This document shows positions 9,440 to 23,044 of a DNA stretch of 64,000 nt, one piece after another; within the stretch, counting starts at the first letter, position 1, and each line of letters begins with the position of its first letter. Under the pieces are notes generated by a model. The model ran no database searches. It was not told where the DNA came from and worked only from the letters and a program-made list of their open reading frames with translations. Source of the DNA: Macquaria australasica (lineage: Eukaryota; Chordata; Actinopteri; Centrarchiformes; Percichthyidae). The position numbers and the translations under genes were made by a program. Location: positions 1,426,001 to 1,490,000 of the forward strand of contig SEMN01000063.1 of the NCBI GenBank assembly GCA_005408345.1, in the 5' to 3' direction.

Positions 9440-12400
9440 TTAGTTTTTATTGATTTTTTATTGTATGTCGGCCAGATTACAGACAATATATACTGTGTTA
9501 CTGAGTGAGTTGTATGTCTTTTGTGGATTATCTTACAATATGTTGTGTTAAATTTTTTGCCAATGAAGCCATGGAGTCTGTTTTAAAGTCTGTGATGGTC
9601 TACCACTGACACACAGAGACAGAAAACAGCACAGGTCTGACGCTTTCGAATTCTAGACCTGCATTGCCCTCTGCAGTTACAAACAAGTACTACTAGAAAA
9701 TATTAACTAACAAGCTCATCAGTGGTAATGAAAAAGTTTGCTTGCTCCATTAACTTGCTTCAAAGATCATATTAAGCTTTGAAGAATATAAAGTCAACTG
9801 AGTGAATGTTAAACAGTAAAATACATGATCAAATGTCTTGTCGTGTCAAAATGTGTTACGGCCTATTGATTGCAATGGATGTCAATTTAATATCATTAAG
9901 GCTATTTTCTCGGAAAACAGGCCTATTATGACAATTAAAGTTACACAAATGCTTACTAAGAGCTTCCTTTCCTAATGTCCCAGGGGTTTGACCTTACAAT
10001 GATCATGTGGTCGCATTACTGTAAAGTGGGGAAATAATACTTGTTATCTCTTTATAACATTTTCCTACTTCTTGCCAATTAAGCCATGACTCATATACTC
10101 GCAATTACAAGTTAGGAAGAACATAATAGTTAGAAATTACAGGTTAAAACTCACAAAGACATCTGTATCCGCCGAGATGATGATGAGTTAATTTAGCTGC
10201 AGAGACGTTAGCTGTAAAGTGGAATATCCAGCATCTGTGAGTAATTCACAAACAACATTCAAAGCAGTTCCTGCACCACTTGACATGAGTATTACATGTT
10301 TCTGTAGATTTTAAATTATGAATTTCAGTTCATGCATGTTATATTTTTACCCATGCACAACCAATATACATTATATAATGTAGAAACTACTACACAACTG
10401 TATAGTACAGCAGGATAAACTGACTGATGTGTTGACTGTTAGTTCTTATAATTGCTCTGCTGCAGTGTATCAGACTTTTGATTGTCACCTGAGTTGTTGC
10501 CACGGAGACGAGTTACAACTACAACTGTAGCCTCGAGCAACCAAGCCCACCCAGCCAGGTATGCAGTGTGTGTGTGTTTATTGTCTGTTACATGTGTTCG
10601 AGTGTGTACGTGTGTAGCCATCCATATCTGTTCATCCGTGTGTGTGGTCTGGCACTGAACCAGTTATCAGCGATGAGTTAACAGAGTCATTTTCCAATTT
10701 ATGTTTTCTAAATGTTTCATTACTCTCTCTCTCTCTGTTTTTCTCTATGTCTCTCCTCCCTCGCTCACTCACTCATTCCAACCTCTGACTTTCATTCTCA
10801 GACGCTGAGTCAGCAAGCCTGTCAGTCTGTCTGGCAGGCTTTCTATCCATCAGTCAGTCAATCAGTCAGTTTGTCTGTCTGTTTATGTCCGTGATCTCTC
10901 GTTGGCCTCGGCCTGTTAGAGAGTTTTGTATTTCGTTTTGTTTTTTAAACTATTAACTTAGTGTATTTTAAAGGCAATTATTATAAAGCACTGTCAGATC
11001 TCTATTAAAGGTCCATAATCTGAATGCATTAAATCGCTTTGTGCACAACCAAAATTCAAAACACAGGATCTGAACCTGCTACTGCTTCTTCCTCTCTTAA
11101 TTCAAGGCCTAAAACTAGACTATGACTAGACTAAGTGGTTACTAGTTTATGATGTTTTGATGTTAAAGGCTGATTTAAAATAGGCATATTTTTTGATCAC
11201 AGCAAGAAAACAATTATTTGTCAGCTGAGAAACATACAAGTCAAAAGCTGTGATAATACACGTGGAAATACTTATAATTTAATTGCTCAAAAATATACAG
11301 ATTGGCCATCAGTCACACATAAACACAAACTTTAATGATGTGCAAAGAACTGCATTTGGAAATAACTGTGGCAGTAAATAAAGCTTCACCAACACTAAGA
11401 GAAAGTAAAAGGGACACCAGAAACTACATGTGCAGTCTCAAAAACGACCATTGATCCCGATCAGCGTGATAGTACAGGGATATTTTAGACTTAAATTCTA
11501 TTACAGTTACATTCTTTTGTTGTGCATGATAATCTTAAGGATCAACAGTTGCATTAGGGAGCTTCCCATTCCACCTTACTGAGACATGATAGACTCATAC
11601 AGGCCCAAATGAATTTCTTAGCTTGTATGGCCATGTTAGGTGGGCTAAGCAGGGCTTTGTTCCCTGGGCACAGACATGTAAAAGGAGTAAGACAGCCAAA
11701 CTGAAACAGAAACACAAAACGACTACAGGCCGTGTCGTTTTTAGTAGATTTGTGTCTCTTTCAGCAACATTTTGCAAGTGAACCAGAACTCTCAGGTGCT
11801 GCTGTTGGTCCTAAACTCCACCTGAACATCAGTATTTTGTACAATATTAAAGAAAAAACCCACACACAATAAAGACATCTCTAGTTTAAACTGAGCCCTG
11901 TGACTTTCCAACAAGAAATGTTAACAGTCACTTTAAACAATGGCTCTGACCCGAGGGTCACCTGACCCCCTCGGCCTGTGTCTGGTAGGCCTGTTCAGTA
12001 ATCCATCCATGAATCTGAAACAACATACATCATCCTCTGTCTTTAGTCCCTTCAGATAAGGGACCAAAGACAGAGATAAACTCAACAAAACTAACCTTTA
12101 TAGTAAAAGATGTAAACCTTAAAAGAAGTGTACTGGAAAAGGTGAAGAGAAATGGCAAATGTCAGGATTTATATCCAAAGCTCCCTAATCCCTTGATGTT
12201 TTTGTGGTATAAAGCTTCATAAAACATAACAACAAAATGTGCAGGATTTCTGTGTTGGAGTTCACGTATTTGTATCAGTGGATCATTTTTACAGTTTGCT
12301 GCCAATAAAGCTGCTAGCGCAGCTTTTAAATAATGCAGAACAACAGAAATCATCATTAACTGTTGTAAAAGTTTGAAAGATTCCACCTCTGTCTGTCTCC

Positions 12401-12790
12401 CTCTGTGTCTCCCTTTGTCTCTCCAGTCGAGTGGTGGTCTTCTGCTCTGTGCTGGCATTGCTCCAGAGGAGGGGGATTACTGTTAAATGGGTATAATCTC
12501 TGCTGTTTCCTCCATCAGTCCAGACCCATCTGATGGGAGCTGGTGTTTAGGAGGGGCTCCACACAGGACGAGATACTCTTTAACTGTAATCTCTCTAATC
12601 TCTCTTCTTACTTCAGGCCAGGGTCCCACAGACCTGCCATCCTCACACTCACATTTCTCCCGAAGCCATTTGAAAAACACGACAGCCTATATTTTCAGTT
12701 TGGAAAATACAGGCAGTTTTTAGAGGTGTGTACGTTTTGTTTTTTCCTCCTATGGGATAATTTTGGTGTTTTTGACCGTAATCTTGACTT
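9440..12790. other. non-coding interval
   Basis: No gene. It contains CTCT-rich and CAGT-rich low-complexity sequence around 10725-10890 (tandem cagt/ctgt units near 10845-10885). Otherwise it is AT-rich unique-looking sequence. Confidence 0.5.
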
Positions 12791-12794
12791 CAGG

Positions 12795-12895
12795 GCTGAA
12801 TCAGAATCAGTATCAAGTTTATTGCCAAGTAGGATTTCACAAACAAGGAATTTGCCTTGGTATATTGGTGCATAACAATAAACATAGTAAGTAGA
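12795..12895. repeat. retroposon-like fragment
   Basis: The sequence agaatcagtatcaagtttat followed by tgccaagtaggatttcacaa and acaaggaatttgccttggta matches the pattern of a common fish repeat. A related trace is at 34548-34612. Confidence 0.45.
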
Positions 12896-14697
12896 AAATA
12901 TAAAGAAAGATAAAGCAAGGAAGATGATGATTAATCTTCAGGTAATCAGTTCTGAAAACACCTTAACATATATAATGTTTATGCTGTAAATATGTAAATG
13001 TCTTAGACATTTTGTTTTTCTTTGTTTTCTGGATAAAGTATTTTATTTTGATAGGAAAATGTAATATATAAATAATGCAATCATACATCCGTTTTACGTG
13101 ATAAATAAAATCACATTTTAAAAAGAAGAAGAAAGGAACCAGACACTTAAGTTTCCATATGTGAACATGGGTGAAAATATTTCCCATTTTCTGAATCCTG
13201 TAGTGTGACATTTATCTGTGAATTTATGAGAATGTGTGTTTTTGTTCATTTGCATAATCATATACCTCCAGCATGTCAGCTATTCCAGACAGATTTCTTT
13301 TTTCAGGAACTGTGTGACTGTACAAGTTTGAATATGCCCGCATGTGTGAAATCCATCAGCTTGTTTTCTCAGCATTGGTAAAAAGTGTAAAAGCATCTAC
13401 CTACTATTAGTTATTCCATTTTCCCCAGTAAATGTGTGTGAAAGCCAGTACTTTATGTGAGTGCGTCAAAGCCTCCTTGTTTCCCAGGAGAACGCTGAAT
13501 CCTATAAATCTGACATTTCTCTTCCTGGTGGTGGTCCCAGGAGGATCGCCGGGAGATTCCACCTTTCTCACATCGCTCCTTGATCCACCTGACTCCTCCT
13601 CGCCTCGCACATAAGCCTGCCTTTTGTCCCCATCTGCGCACGGTTTGTTTGTACATCCAGAGAGCAGGGTGAGAACGTGCGACAAACCCACAGACCTGAA
13701 AACTGGCTGCTCACATTCCCACAACGAAGGAGTTCAGAACACATTCATAGAGAAAATAAGACGAGATGTACCTGTAATTACCTCGGGGGGGTGGGGGTGG
13801 GGGGGGGTAAACAACAGAACTTTAAAAAAAATCTCTGGAAAGACGTTACAGCAAAATATCTCAAGGTCCAAAACTGGAGACTTGGGAACAGAAAAAGGTT
13901 GAGAAAAAACACTTTTAAGAAGGCATGAATGTTTTAGTTCACACTTTCTTTTCTACTGCATTAATGTTTCCCTACAGCGGTGCGTTTCCAGGTTTCCAGA
14001 TAAAGAAAAAAATTTGAGTTTTTACAAGTCAAACCAAAAAAGAAATATATTTTCTGTTGAATGTTGCTATGTTAAAGAATATGCGTGGCATTAATACATG
14101 TACTAGACATGTATGTATGAAGTTGCTTTTGCCATGTTTACATTATTGTTATTAGCTTAATGAATTATATTTTTTATATTACTCAAGTGTCCTGTCTGAA
14201 ATTACAATAACAGTAAGCCATCAATTCCCATTCTGACATCTGAAGTACAGAAAATGAACAGAGTAAACTAAATGGAGTAAAATTAGTTTCTATCCAATTA
14301 TTTTATGTTTCCAAATGGGATAGCGAGGAAGAGAAATGACAAAAGATTTTTCACCAAAAGATGATAAAGATGTCCTCAACGTGAAAAGAAACTTTAAGAG
14401 AAGACTTTGCGTCACATTCTGCAATAAATAACTAATAATTGCATAAATAGTCAAATGAACAATATTGTGTGCAATAAAACAAAATACACTGATCTAGTTT
14501 GGGAGTCAATATTTAGACTGATAGATGCTTGATTGCTTTTAATCTTTTTAAAAATTAAATCCCCATTACTTCCATAAAGGCGAGTGGTCAGTCTTGGGTT
14601 AAATATCATCGACCTTCCAACATTTTCAGAAGACAAATCTTATCATTACTCATATAGGGCTGAATATCCTCTCCAGTGTTTTATACTGCACATTACT
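12896..14697. other. non-coding interval
   Basis: No gene. A G-rich run at 13786-13808 stands out on the + strand and could form a quadruplex. The open frames around 13400-13930 lack any domain. Confidence 0.5.
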
Positions 14698-15039
14698 CAG
14701 GGTTTGTAGAACTTTTTAAAGTAAAATTCAAGCACTTTTCAAGCACCTAAACCAGTCAAGGTACCTAAACCAAACAATTCCACACTGTCAAAGCTTTATC
14801 ATCACCTACTAACAAAATTGTGACTAAATTGCCAGGAGACAACAAACAAATATGATGACAAATACTAAAAGATTTTTGGTTTACATGAGTGATCGTGTCG
14901 ATGATGAAACACCAGATTATGTTGAAAAATCAAACATTTTTCAAGGAGTGTATTCGAATTCAAGCACATTCCTAACCTTGAAAACATAACGGTTTAAATT
15001 AAGCATTTTCTAAACTTTCAAGTCTTTGTACGAACCCTG
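14698..15039 (+). mobile_element. TIR-bounded non-autonomous DNA transposon, copy 1
   Basis: The left end is CAGGGTTTGTAGA and the right end is GTACGAACCCTG, forming an inverted repeat of about 11 bases. It is homologous over most of its length to 18990-19396. The flanks read attact (left) and tttact (right), a near 6-base duplication. The ends resemble hAT elements. It encodes no protein. Confidence 0.8.
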
Positions 15040-16385
15040 TTTACTGTTACCACCATTAGTGCAGCTATACTGCAGTGACATTAACTCTGCTGGTCTTTGG
15101 ATTAGAAATACAACATACATATTCACAGACAGTATTGAACTGCTTAAGTGTAAAAACTGTCCAAAATGCTCACATCGCTACATGCTACTTTGCTCAGTGG
15201 AAAAAATATATCATATTTATTTTAACAGAAAGGGCAGAAATGAGCCTGACCTTTTTGTATTGCAACAGGTCAATGGTTTATATAAATGGCTACAAAAATG
15301 AGAACATAAAAGAAATAAAAATACAGATCAAACCAAACCAAACAACAACAGTGCGGGGTTAAGAGAGAAGACAGAAAGAATGAGACGCACAGCAAAAGTA
15401 GAAAGACAAAAAGAGGAGGAGAAAAAAAGGAGGGAAACAAAAAAAAGAGCATGCAGACAAAGAGAGAGAGAGAGAATGATCTGCGACCGCGAGCCTCGTC
15501 TGAACATGTCGTGAAAGTGAGGTTTTCAGACGCTGTAATTTACGCAGATTCAGATTCAGATCACCTTGGCAGAAAGTCGGACCACCTGCACTCCAGCTCA
15601 TGTGAGCAACTTCCAAACTCCTGAGAGCAAAGGCAGAAAACTGGTGTTTTACTAAAGCACGAGATCTGAGGCCAAAAAAACAGCTCATGGTGCTCCTCTG
15701 ACAGTCCGACACCTCCGCTGTGTTCGGGTGGAGGCCTGCGTGTGTGTCTCAGCCTGGAGGTATTCAGAGGGTTTAGAGCAGCTGTCAGTGCTAAGGAAGA
15801 TGAATCTATTGGAAGCTGTCAATGCTTTAATTGAGGCGGCTGTAGATGGAGCCACTGTTTCTTCTCTCTGACTCTCTTTCTGTCTCCCTCTTCTCTCCCT
15901 CATTGTATCTTTGCCTCCCCTTATTTTCTTGGTCCTACCTTAAAAAAAATATTTTTGGGCTTTTGGGTTTAAGGGACAGATTACAGAAGAGATAAAGGGT
16001 TTAAAGAGAAAGCTGAAGCTCCTCAGGGATATTTGACAGTATGATATATGGCATGGCGATCACCTGAAGCATTTTGTGAGCTGTCAATGTTGCAGTAAGG
16101 CCTTGTTTACTGTAAATTGTGGTGATCAGTGTCTCTTGCAGCAGGAAACATTTGAGTGCGTAATGACATGACAAAATCAGGATGTACTCCACTAAAATGT
16201 TGCAAGCCCAAATTCTTCTTAATTTATACATTTTAATGACCTCTTACTAATCTGCATAGTGCTTTCAAATACTGTATTTACCTTTAATAACAACTGATAA
16301 AATGTTTTATGCCTTCTTGTAAGGATTCCAAAATATTTCTGTCTGCACTTGAATGTGCTGGTGGCATATTCTCTCATCTAAACAC
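15040..16385. other. non-coding interval
   Basis: No gene. Purine-rich sequence at 15360-15480 is followed by higher-complexity sequence at 15480-15900 without a recognisable coding frame. Confidence 0.45.
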
Positions 16386-16389
16386 CTTA

Positions 16390-16510
16390 GAAATTGCCCT
16401 TAGTAGCTGGTTTGCAGCCTGACGGTTGCCGGTTCAATTCCCAGGTGGACTGGGCAAATCTCACAGCCAGGCTACTGCTTGCATGTTTGAACCCGGTGTT
16501 ACTCGAGGCT
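16390..16510 (+). repeat. tRNA-derived SINE fragment
   Basis: A B-box-like GGTTCAATTCC at 16431-16441 follows a tRNA-like head (tagtagctggtttgcagcc). The tail is not clear. Confidence 0.5.
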
Positions 16511-16889
16511 AAATAATAGGTGTTTTTCGTGATGACTGCATAACTCCAGCCAGAAAGTTTGGAAGAATAAGTCCAAATGGTGTCAAAGCCGCACTCCACA
16601 GCTCCGGTATGGGAACCCATTAACGGTAACGGGCCAATATTGTTTTGCTTTGGTTTTATTTTATTTATGTTCATTCCAACTCCAATGTATGAATATTCTT
16701 AAGAATTAAAAGTTCATCTCTCTTTCAAAGGGTGTACTTGCATTATTATGCTATTATAATTATATCAGTGGCATAAAATGGCCTTAAAATGACACTAATA
16801 TCGTTTATCGCAAAAGTAGTTATCGCGACAGGCCTACCATTACTTTACATCTCTATGTTCTCTTTCCTCCTGCTCTCTCTCTCTCTCTC

Positions 16890-17120
16890 TCAACCCAACA
16901 GGTCGAGGCAGATGACCGCACACCCAGAGCCTGGTTCTGGTTCTGCTCAAGGTTTCTACCTGTTAAAAGGGAGTTTTTCCTTGCCACTGTTGCCCAGTGC
17001 TTGCTCATGGTGGGAATTGTGGTGTCTCTGTAAATATAAAGAGTACGGTCTAGACCTACTCTATATGAAAAGTGCCCTGAAAAGTGCCCCCAATTCACTG
17101 AACTGAACTGAATTGAATCT
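16890..17120 (+). repeat. L2-type LINE 3' end
   Basis: I recognise the typical teleost 3' segment: gtcgaggcagatgaccgcac, ggtttctacctgttaaaagg, agtttttccttgccactgtt, and a terminal aactgaactgaattgaat repeat. It is a 5'-truncated, non-coding copy. Confidence 0.75.
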
Positions 17121-17710
17121 TTAAGGACCAATGCAGCATTGTCTGTGTCACATCTGGTCCATTAGGGACAAGAGGATGTGTGGGTCCTTTTACGAGGTGC
17201 ATATGAATTCTCTCACTCGTACAGTTTGACTGGCGTGGATGTTGACGGTGGGTCTTTGATGTGCGGGTGTGACGAGCTGCCTCCTTTGAAGCTGGTGTGA
17301 CTAAGTGTTGGATGCAGACGTGGGACAATCAGAGGAGCGAGGAAATAGCTAAGGGTCACTCACAGGCGCTGACCCTTCCAACCATTTTCACACAAGATTG
17401 AGAGTCACTCAACAGGGAAAGACACCAACTAAATCTTTGGGTTTAAAAAAACCTGTGATGCTGATCTTTGATCCTGGCTTCAGAAACACTAACACACACC
17501 ATAAAACAGACTCTGAATATTTTAGGAGAGAGGAGTGACAGTAGGTTAAAATGTTCACGGAATAATTAGAAAAATAAACTTTCTGTAATTGCCCGCAAAA
17601 CTGACACCAGTCAAATTGTTCAGATTTAATGTGCAGTAAATCTGGAACGCGATACAGGCTCGAACAAATGCCAAGAACCGTTTGCAAATACAATTTGACC
17701 CTCTGGCAAT

Positions 17711-17716
17711 CACACA

Positions 17717-17760
<44 letters not shown>
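17711..17760. repeat. (CA)n microsatellite
   Basis: An uninterrupted CA run of 40 bases (17721-17760) follows a shorter imperfect CA tract. Confidence 0.95.
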
Positions 17761-17761
<1 letters not shown>

Positions 17762-18059
17762 CAGATCTGGAGAATCCAACTGGCATCTTGGAGTGGGTGT
17801 CATCCGCTGTGCCCATTCACAACCGCAGCAATGAAAACAAAACACCAAATCTGAAGGATCTCTACTGTCAGTCAGAGGAAAGGCAATCTCTTTCATTTCA
17901 AGTAGTGTAAACACCCAGGGATTCTGGGACTAATTTGTTGAACATAGTTACAGTTGTCAGGGTAAAATATGCCCCATTTGAAGCTCCTCTCCCTGCAATG
18001 TTTACGTTGGAAGTGGTTGATTGAGTGCCTCAGGCATGTTATGGCTAGACAGGGGCGAT

Positions 18060-18700
18060 TGTCAATAACTGTCACCCGCAGAGGGGAGGAAGAAGCAGGG
18101 CCCATCTGCCTTTGCCTGCCATGTAATTAGCACTAAAACAAAATGCTTTGTGTTGAAATGCAGAGACTGGCACCCCTGCCAAGCACACATCGCACCGCAT
18201 GCCCAAAGAAAACATCGATGGGTGGCATGATGGAACATAATCGCCCTTTTCCGACTCATGAGGTATGCTAATGACGCAGATCTGGGACACAAAGGCACTA
18301 TTACAAGCTAATTAAAAACATTTGAACTATGCTGTCCATTCTGCAATGTTGTCTCCCGGTGTGTGTGGTGTTGTGCAGACGCAGCAAGAGAACGCACCTA
18401 AAATCCACCTGTTCCCCCCAGGGCCCGGCGCTAAACGAGCCCTCCTGGAAAGGAGGAGAAGCCTGCAATCCAAACCGGTAACAGATATGTGAATATTAAA
18501 AGCACTTAATATTATCCTCCCTTACCCCAGAAAAACAATTGCGCCATTGTGCTCGGTACCCACCGCGTTTTCCTCAGTGGGTTTTTTCTAATGGGAGAGA
18601 TAAATACAGGTCTCTAAGTGGCTTCCCTCTGGATTTCTCTCAAACATAACATCTCTGCCAGATCATGCTCACAGTTGGATTAGATTCATCCGTACATACA
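18060..18700. promoter_or_regulatory. repeat-poor block, candidate conserved non-coding element
   Basis: Sequence complexity is high and no repeat was recognised. It contains an octamer-like ATGCTAAT near 18266 and a homeodomain-type CTAATTAAAA near 18309. No coding potential with domains is present. Assignment as an enhancer is inference; conservation cannot be seen from one sequence. Confidence 0.3.
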
Positions 18701-18989
18701 CAACCAGAGAAGCACACTGCTAAAACTAACAATTATTTATACATATGTAATGCTTTGTATTAGTCAATGTAGGTCATGTTCTTGTTGATAGCTTCAAATT
18801 AAATGGCATTAACACTTTTGAGACACTACCTCTCAAGTTATGCTCCATGCAGATATTTGCAGTTGAAAGGTATTGCAACCACAAGTAGTCAAGTGTCATT
18901 GGCTCCCGTTTAAAAAAAACAAAAACAAGCTTAAACATAAATTGCACTTTTTGTGTCACGCAGTTTGTCATCTGCCCAGGCTTTATTTT

Positions 18990-19396
18990 CAGGGTTCGTA
19001 GAGCTTTTTAAGAGTAAAATTCAAGCACATTCAAGGTACCTAAACCAAAAAAACTTTCGAAGCCTTTATCATCACAGTTAAATTGTTACTGTAAGTGCAA
19101 TTGCGAAAAATAAAATTTACAGAATTCCTTTACACCCACGGCAATCAATGTATATTCTCACTTTGTTTATTTTACCAACTATTCATATTAACTTTGATTG
19201 TATGTTTTGATCATGATTATTTAATGCTTCCTATTAGGAATCAGGCAGATTCTAATTTCCAGAACTTTCCTTTTTTATGTTGAAAATCAAGCATTTTTCA
19301 AGGAGTATACTCGAATTCAAGCACCCTCCTAACCTTGAAAACATAACGGTTAAAATTAAGCATTTTCCAAACTTACAAGACTTTGTACGAACCCTG
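18990..19396 (+). mobile_element. TIR-bounded non-autonomous DNA transposon, copy 2
   Basis: Ends CAGGGTTCGTA and TACGAACCCTG are an exact 11-base inverted repeat. Flanks carry a direct repeat TATTTT (18984-18989 and 19397-19402). It is homologous to 14698-15039 and longer by about 65 bases internally. It encodes no protein. Confidence 0.85.
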
Positions 19397-20029
19397 TATT
19401 TTGTGGGCTAAAGATTGTCTCTTTGTGATGGTGAACTGCCTTTAATTTCTTCTGCATGAAGGTACAGTGTTGTTTCTAAGAGTGTAGTAGGATGTGAGAT
19501 GTGTGTTGCTTCTTGCTTCTGGCCTTGATTCCATCACAAAACACTGCAGGTTTTGTCACCAGGATTAAAACACCGCTGTCAGAAGAGCATTTCTTTTTTA
19601 AACATTTGACTTTTGTTCTCTGACTCCATTACACAACAATGAAACATCATAATAGCTAATCAACGTAAACCATAGAGATCACAGAGATTCCACCCCCTTT
19701 TAGTTTGCAAGATCATAATTGGACACCCAATCAGTTATAACTCAGGAGGACCACAAGGAATTTAACCCCTTTACAGAGACAAATCACCCAAATCCCAACC
19801 AAGTAAAACTAATTCGAGAGAGGCTTTGGATTATTATGATGCCACAAGACTCTCTTTGACAAATTGTTTCAAAGCAAACCACTGAGGAGTACGTGTGTGT
19901 GTGTATGCTAATTATGAGCAACCAAACAATTTGCAAAAGCTCTGAGGTTAGTGAGCTGAGGTGGTGCACTGCATGTCGTACGGATCAGACTGGCACACAT
20001 TTTTAATTTTTGCTCTCATGGAGACACAT

Positions 20030-20425
20030 TTAACTTTTTAGCCATGTTAGGGACGTCGGTCCGTCAATTGTTCCATCCACCACTTTGATCCAGACTGAAA
20101 TATCTCAACAACTATTGGATGAATTGGTGATCAAACATTCATGTCTCCCACCAGATTAATTGTACTAACTTTGGTGACTTTTCATCAGGTCCGAATTGCA
20201 GTTTGTCCAATACTTTGGTTTATGACCAAATACCTGTACAACTGATGACATTCCCATAAGCCTCAGCTGTACTTTGTATTTAGTGCTAATTAGCAAATTT
20301 TAGCATGCTGACACGTCAGACTAAGGCAGTGAACATTGTAAACATTATACCTGCTGAACATCAGCATGTTAGCATTGTGACCGCGTTAGCATGCTGATGT
20401 TAGCATTTAGCTGAAATGGCTGTGT
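20030..20425 (+). repeat. dispersed teleost repeat (copy B)
   Basis: It contains the segment tatctcaacaactattggat, then tttggtttatgaccaaatac, gtatttagtgctaattagca and repeated tagcatgctga units. It matches 32605-32975 and the reverse complement of 4593-4740. I recognise it as a very common repeat in percomorph fish but do not assign a class. Confidence 0.8.
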
Positions 20426-20767
20426 CTCAAAGAGCCGTCTTATTTAATCATTTGCAAAAGATGCAATAGGCTATCTGAATATGACTCTTTTAGGCCTACC
20501 CTACATTTTTTTTTATTTTTGCTTCCTGTAATTGCCATATTTGTCATCTGTATCTGAAAAGTTAATGTTTTAATGTCAAATATGTACAGTAGTATGTAAA
20601 GTAGTAGCATAACTAGTTCAGGTAACTCAAACCCTCAGACCAAGGACGGATTTGTCATGGGCTGGGAACAACTGAGTCTTTCCGTGAACAGCACCACCCC
20701 TCCCATCCCACTACCTGAACCACGCTGATGAAGTAAACCCCACCCACCCTGTGCACCAGAAAAATAA

Positions 20768-20791
20768 AAAGAAAGAAAGAAAGAAAGAAAT
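20768..20791 (+). repeat. (GAAA)n microsatellite
   Basis: About five tandem GAAA units. Confidence 0.9.
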
Positions 20792-22168
20792 GTAACAAGA
20801 AAAAAGCATGTCTGGATCCATTACTGTTATGCTGCTGTTGCTAGGGTACTTTTTATTTTCATAAGCTGCAAATGAACTACTTTAAAGTTTCTCAGCCAGT
20901 CTCCCTGCATCTACCTACTTACCTGTCTACTTGCTTGTCTGTCTGAGCTCCTCACACCTTGAAGAGCCTGTTTGCTCAAGCCTCGTTTGAGCCTGTCAAC
21001 AAGGACAGGAAACTCCTCCCTACTTCTCTTTACCCTACTTTTTCTCTTCTACCCACTCTCCCCGTGACACCCCGTCTCCCTCCCCAAACCCCGGTTTGAT
21101 TTATGGGCCTGTCGAGCTACCTGGCCCGGGACGACAGGTTATTTCCATTACTGCTGGGATTCTCTGTAATAAGGGGATCCGATGTAAGGGCATAGCACGG
21201 GTGCCAGCTGTCTTGTCCCAGCTGAGCAACAACAACAGACCTCCAGAGAGCTAAAATATTCATATACTTTTGTTCTAACGCTTGATGTTGTTGGGTTTCT
21301 CAGTGGCAACATGTGTTTTAAGATACCTTGAGTGATGTGATGTTTTGTAATCTCTATCTATAATTTATGTTTGAGTCATAAAATGGAAATCCACCACACA
21401 CAGCCATTTACGTAGACGAGCAGCTGGGGAACTTGTTCACATTCGCCCCCAGAAGCTCTGGCTTGTGCACACAAAGATATCAACACTGAAGCCATTTTGA
21501 AACATATCTGAATGTGAGTGTGTGACACCGGAGAAGTGACACCAAACTGAGAGACTTTTAAGACCTTTTCACGGCTCCTCCACTGAAGCACCTTGTCTGT
21601 CAGTGAGGCAGGATGGCTTGTTTGAGCAAACGCCCGGCCTCTTTGATTTTCGGCCCCGTGTTGTTTTGTTTTTTTGAGTCTCCTGGCTCGACGTTGCATC
21701 ACTTCCCCTCTGAGGCAGACTCAGACAAAAAGTGTCACTCACTCGTCGTCATCTGTGCGGCCCTGACAAAGGCGTGTTAACACGTTGTTTGAAAGCTCAG
21801 CGCCTCTAACAGCTACTTGATCAAGGGATACCTAACATGACTTTTACTAAAAAAGTTAAAGGCATGGCACATCTTACGGAAATATTTACTCAAATGTTAA
21901 AAAAAAGTGCCAAAATGTGACAATATATGAAAGTAATATTTTAATGTAAAGGAGAAATGATTTGATTTATTTGGTTATAAATTCTACACTATGGGTAGAA
22001 TTTGGAAATGTCTGACCCCTAATGGTAGTATGCCATATCGACACTGTGGTAGACAGTAATGCATGAACGCCGATCCAGGGACACTGTAATGAACAGGCTG
22101 AAAGCAACACAGACTGCACCAGTTTTCTACAAACAAAAACGTACGTATGTGTCTGTAACAGAATGATC
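20792..22168. other. non-coding interval
   Basis: No gene. 20900-21250 and 21380-21800 are comparatively GC-rich and repeat-free; frames there have no domains. Confidence 0.45.
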
Positions 22169-22176
22169 ATATAAAG

Positions 22177-22571
22177 CAGGGGTGTCAAACTCATTTTAGT
22201 TCACGGGCCACATGCGGCCCAGTTTCGTCTCAAGTGGGCCGGACCAGTAAAACACCTGCAGATTCTTCCCTTTTCTTCTATGTGAAGAAGCACATTCTGA
22301 AGATGGTCACAATGAATTAACAATGCACGTACACAGCAGATGATGAGACGTGCGATCTCAACAGTCATCATGTGCATCAGTTTAACAGCAGCCTTTGCTG
22401 GACCTGTTGGGCCTCGTTCAGTGTCCCTCAGGTCCTTCAGGGCTTTGAGCCTGCTGCTCTTATTATGACTTCTCTGCTGTTTTCACACTTTGCAAAAACT
22501 CATCCAGTGGGCCGGACTGGACCCTCTGGCGGGCCGGTTCTGGCCCGCAGGCCGTAAGTTTGACACCCCTG
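22177..22571 (+). mobile_element. hAT-type non-autonomous transposon
   Basis: Terminal inverted repeats CAGGGGTGTCAAACT and its complement (AGTTTGACACCCCTG) bound 395 bases. The 8-base target duplication ATATAAAG is perfect (22169-22176 and 22572-22579). Eight-base duplications and CAGGGG ends are hallmarks of the hAT superfamily. The internal frames are not a transposase. Confidence 0.92.
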
Positions 22572-23044
22572 ATATAAAGCATAGTTTTGGCTTAAACGAA
22601 GGATCCGTGCCCAGTATTGAGCCAGCAGTGTCCAAGACGAGGCGCAACCACCTGATGATGAAAGAGACAAAGTCTAAAAGTTCATTAGGAAGTGTAAGAT
22701 GAACTGACAGATGTTTGGCTCAGGCTGCTGGAAACTATGCCACACACAGCTTTTCAGCACAACGCATGCATAAAACACTTGGCTGCGATGAGCTGCAGAC
22801 CGCAGCCCACAATGAATCACAGCAGTCTTTAATAATGGGAAGTTGTTTATGAACCTGAAAAAGTAGATGACTTATTATTGTCATCAGGCCGTTGACAGAT
22901 GTGCTGTCTGCTCTGTCTGCCTCTCCCTCTCTGTTAGTTTGTTTGCATGCATATTGACACTCCAACATTCATTAGGATATAAGTAGTCAATTTAACAACT
23001 GAAACATTTGTAAACACCCTGCCTGTTTATAATAACTGTTTCTT

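Noticed and set aside
12162..12875. Cluster of frames of 65-110 codons on both strands
   Set aside because: No domains, no consistent splice signals and several overlapping phases; treated as non-coding.
22372..22557. 61-codon frame
   Set aside because: Internal to a non-coding hAT element.
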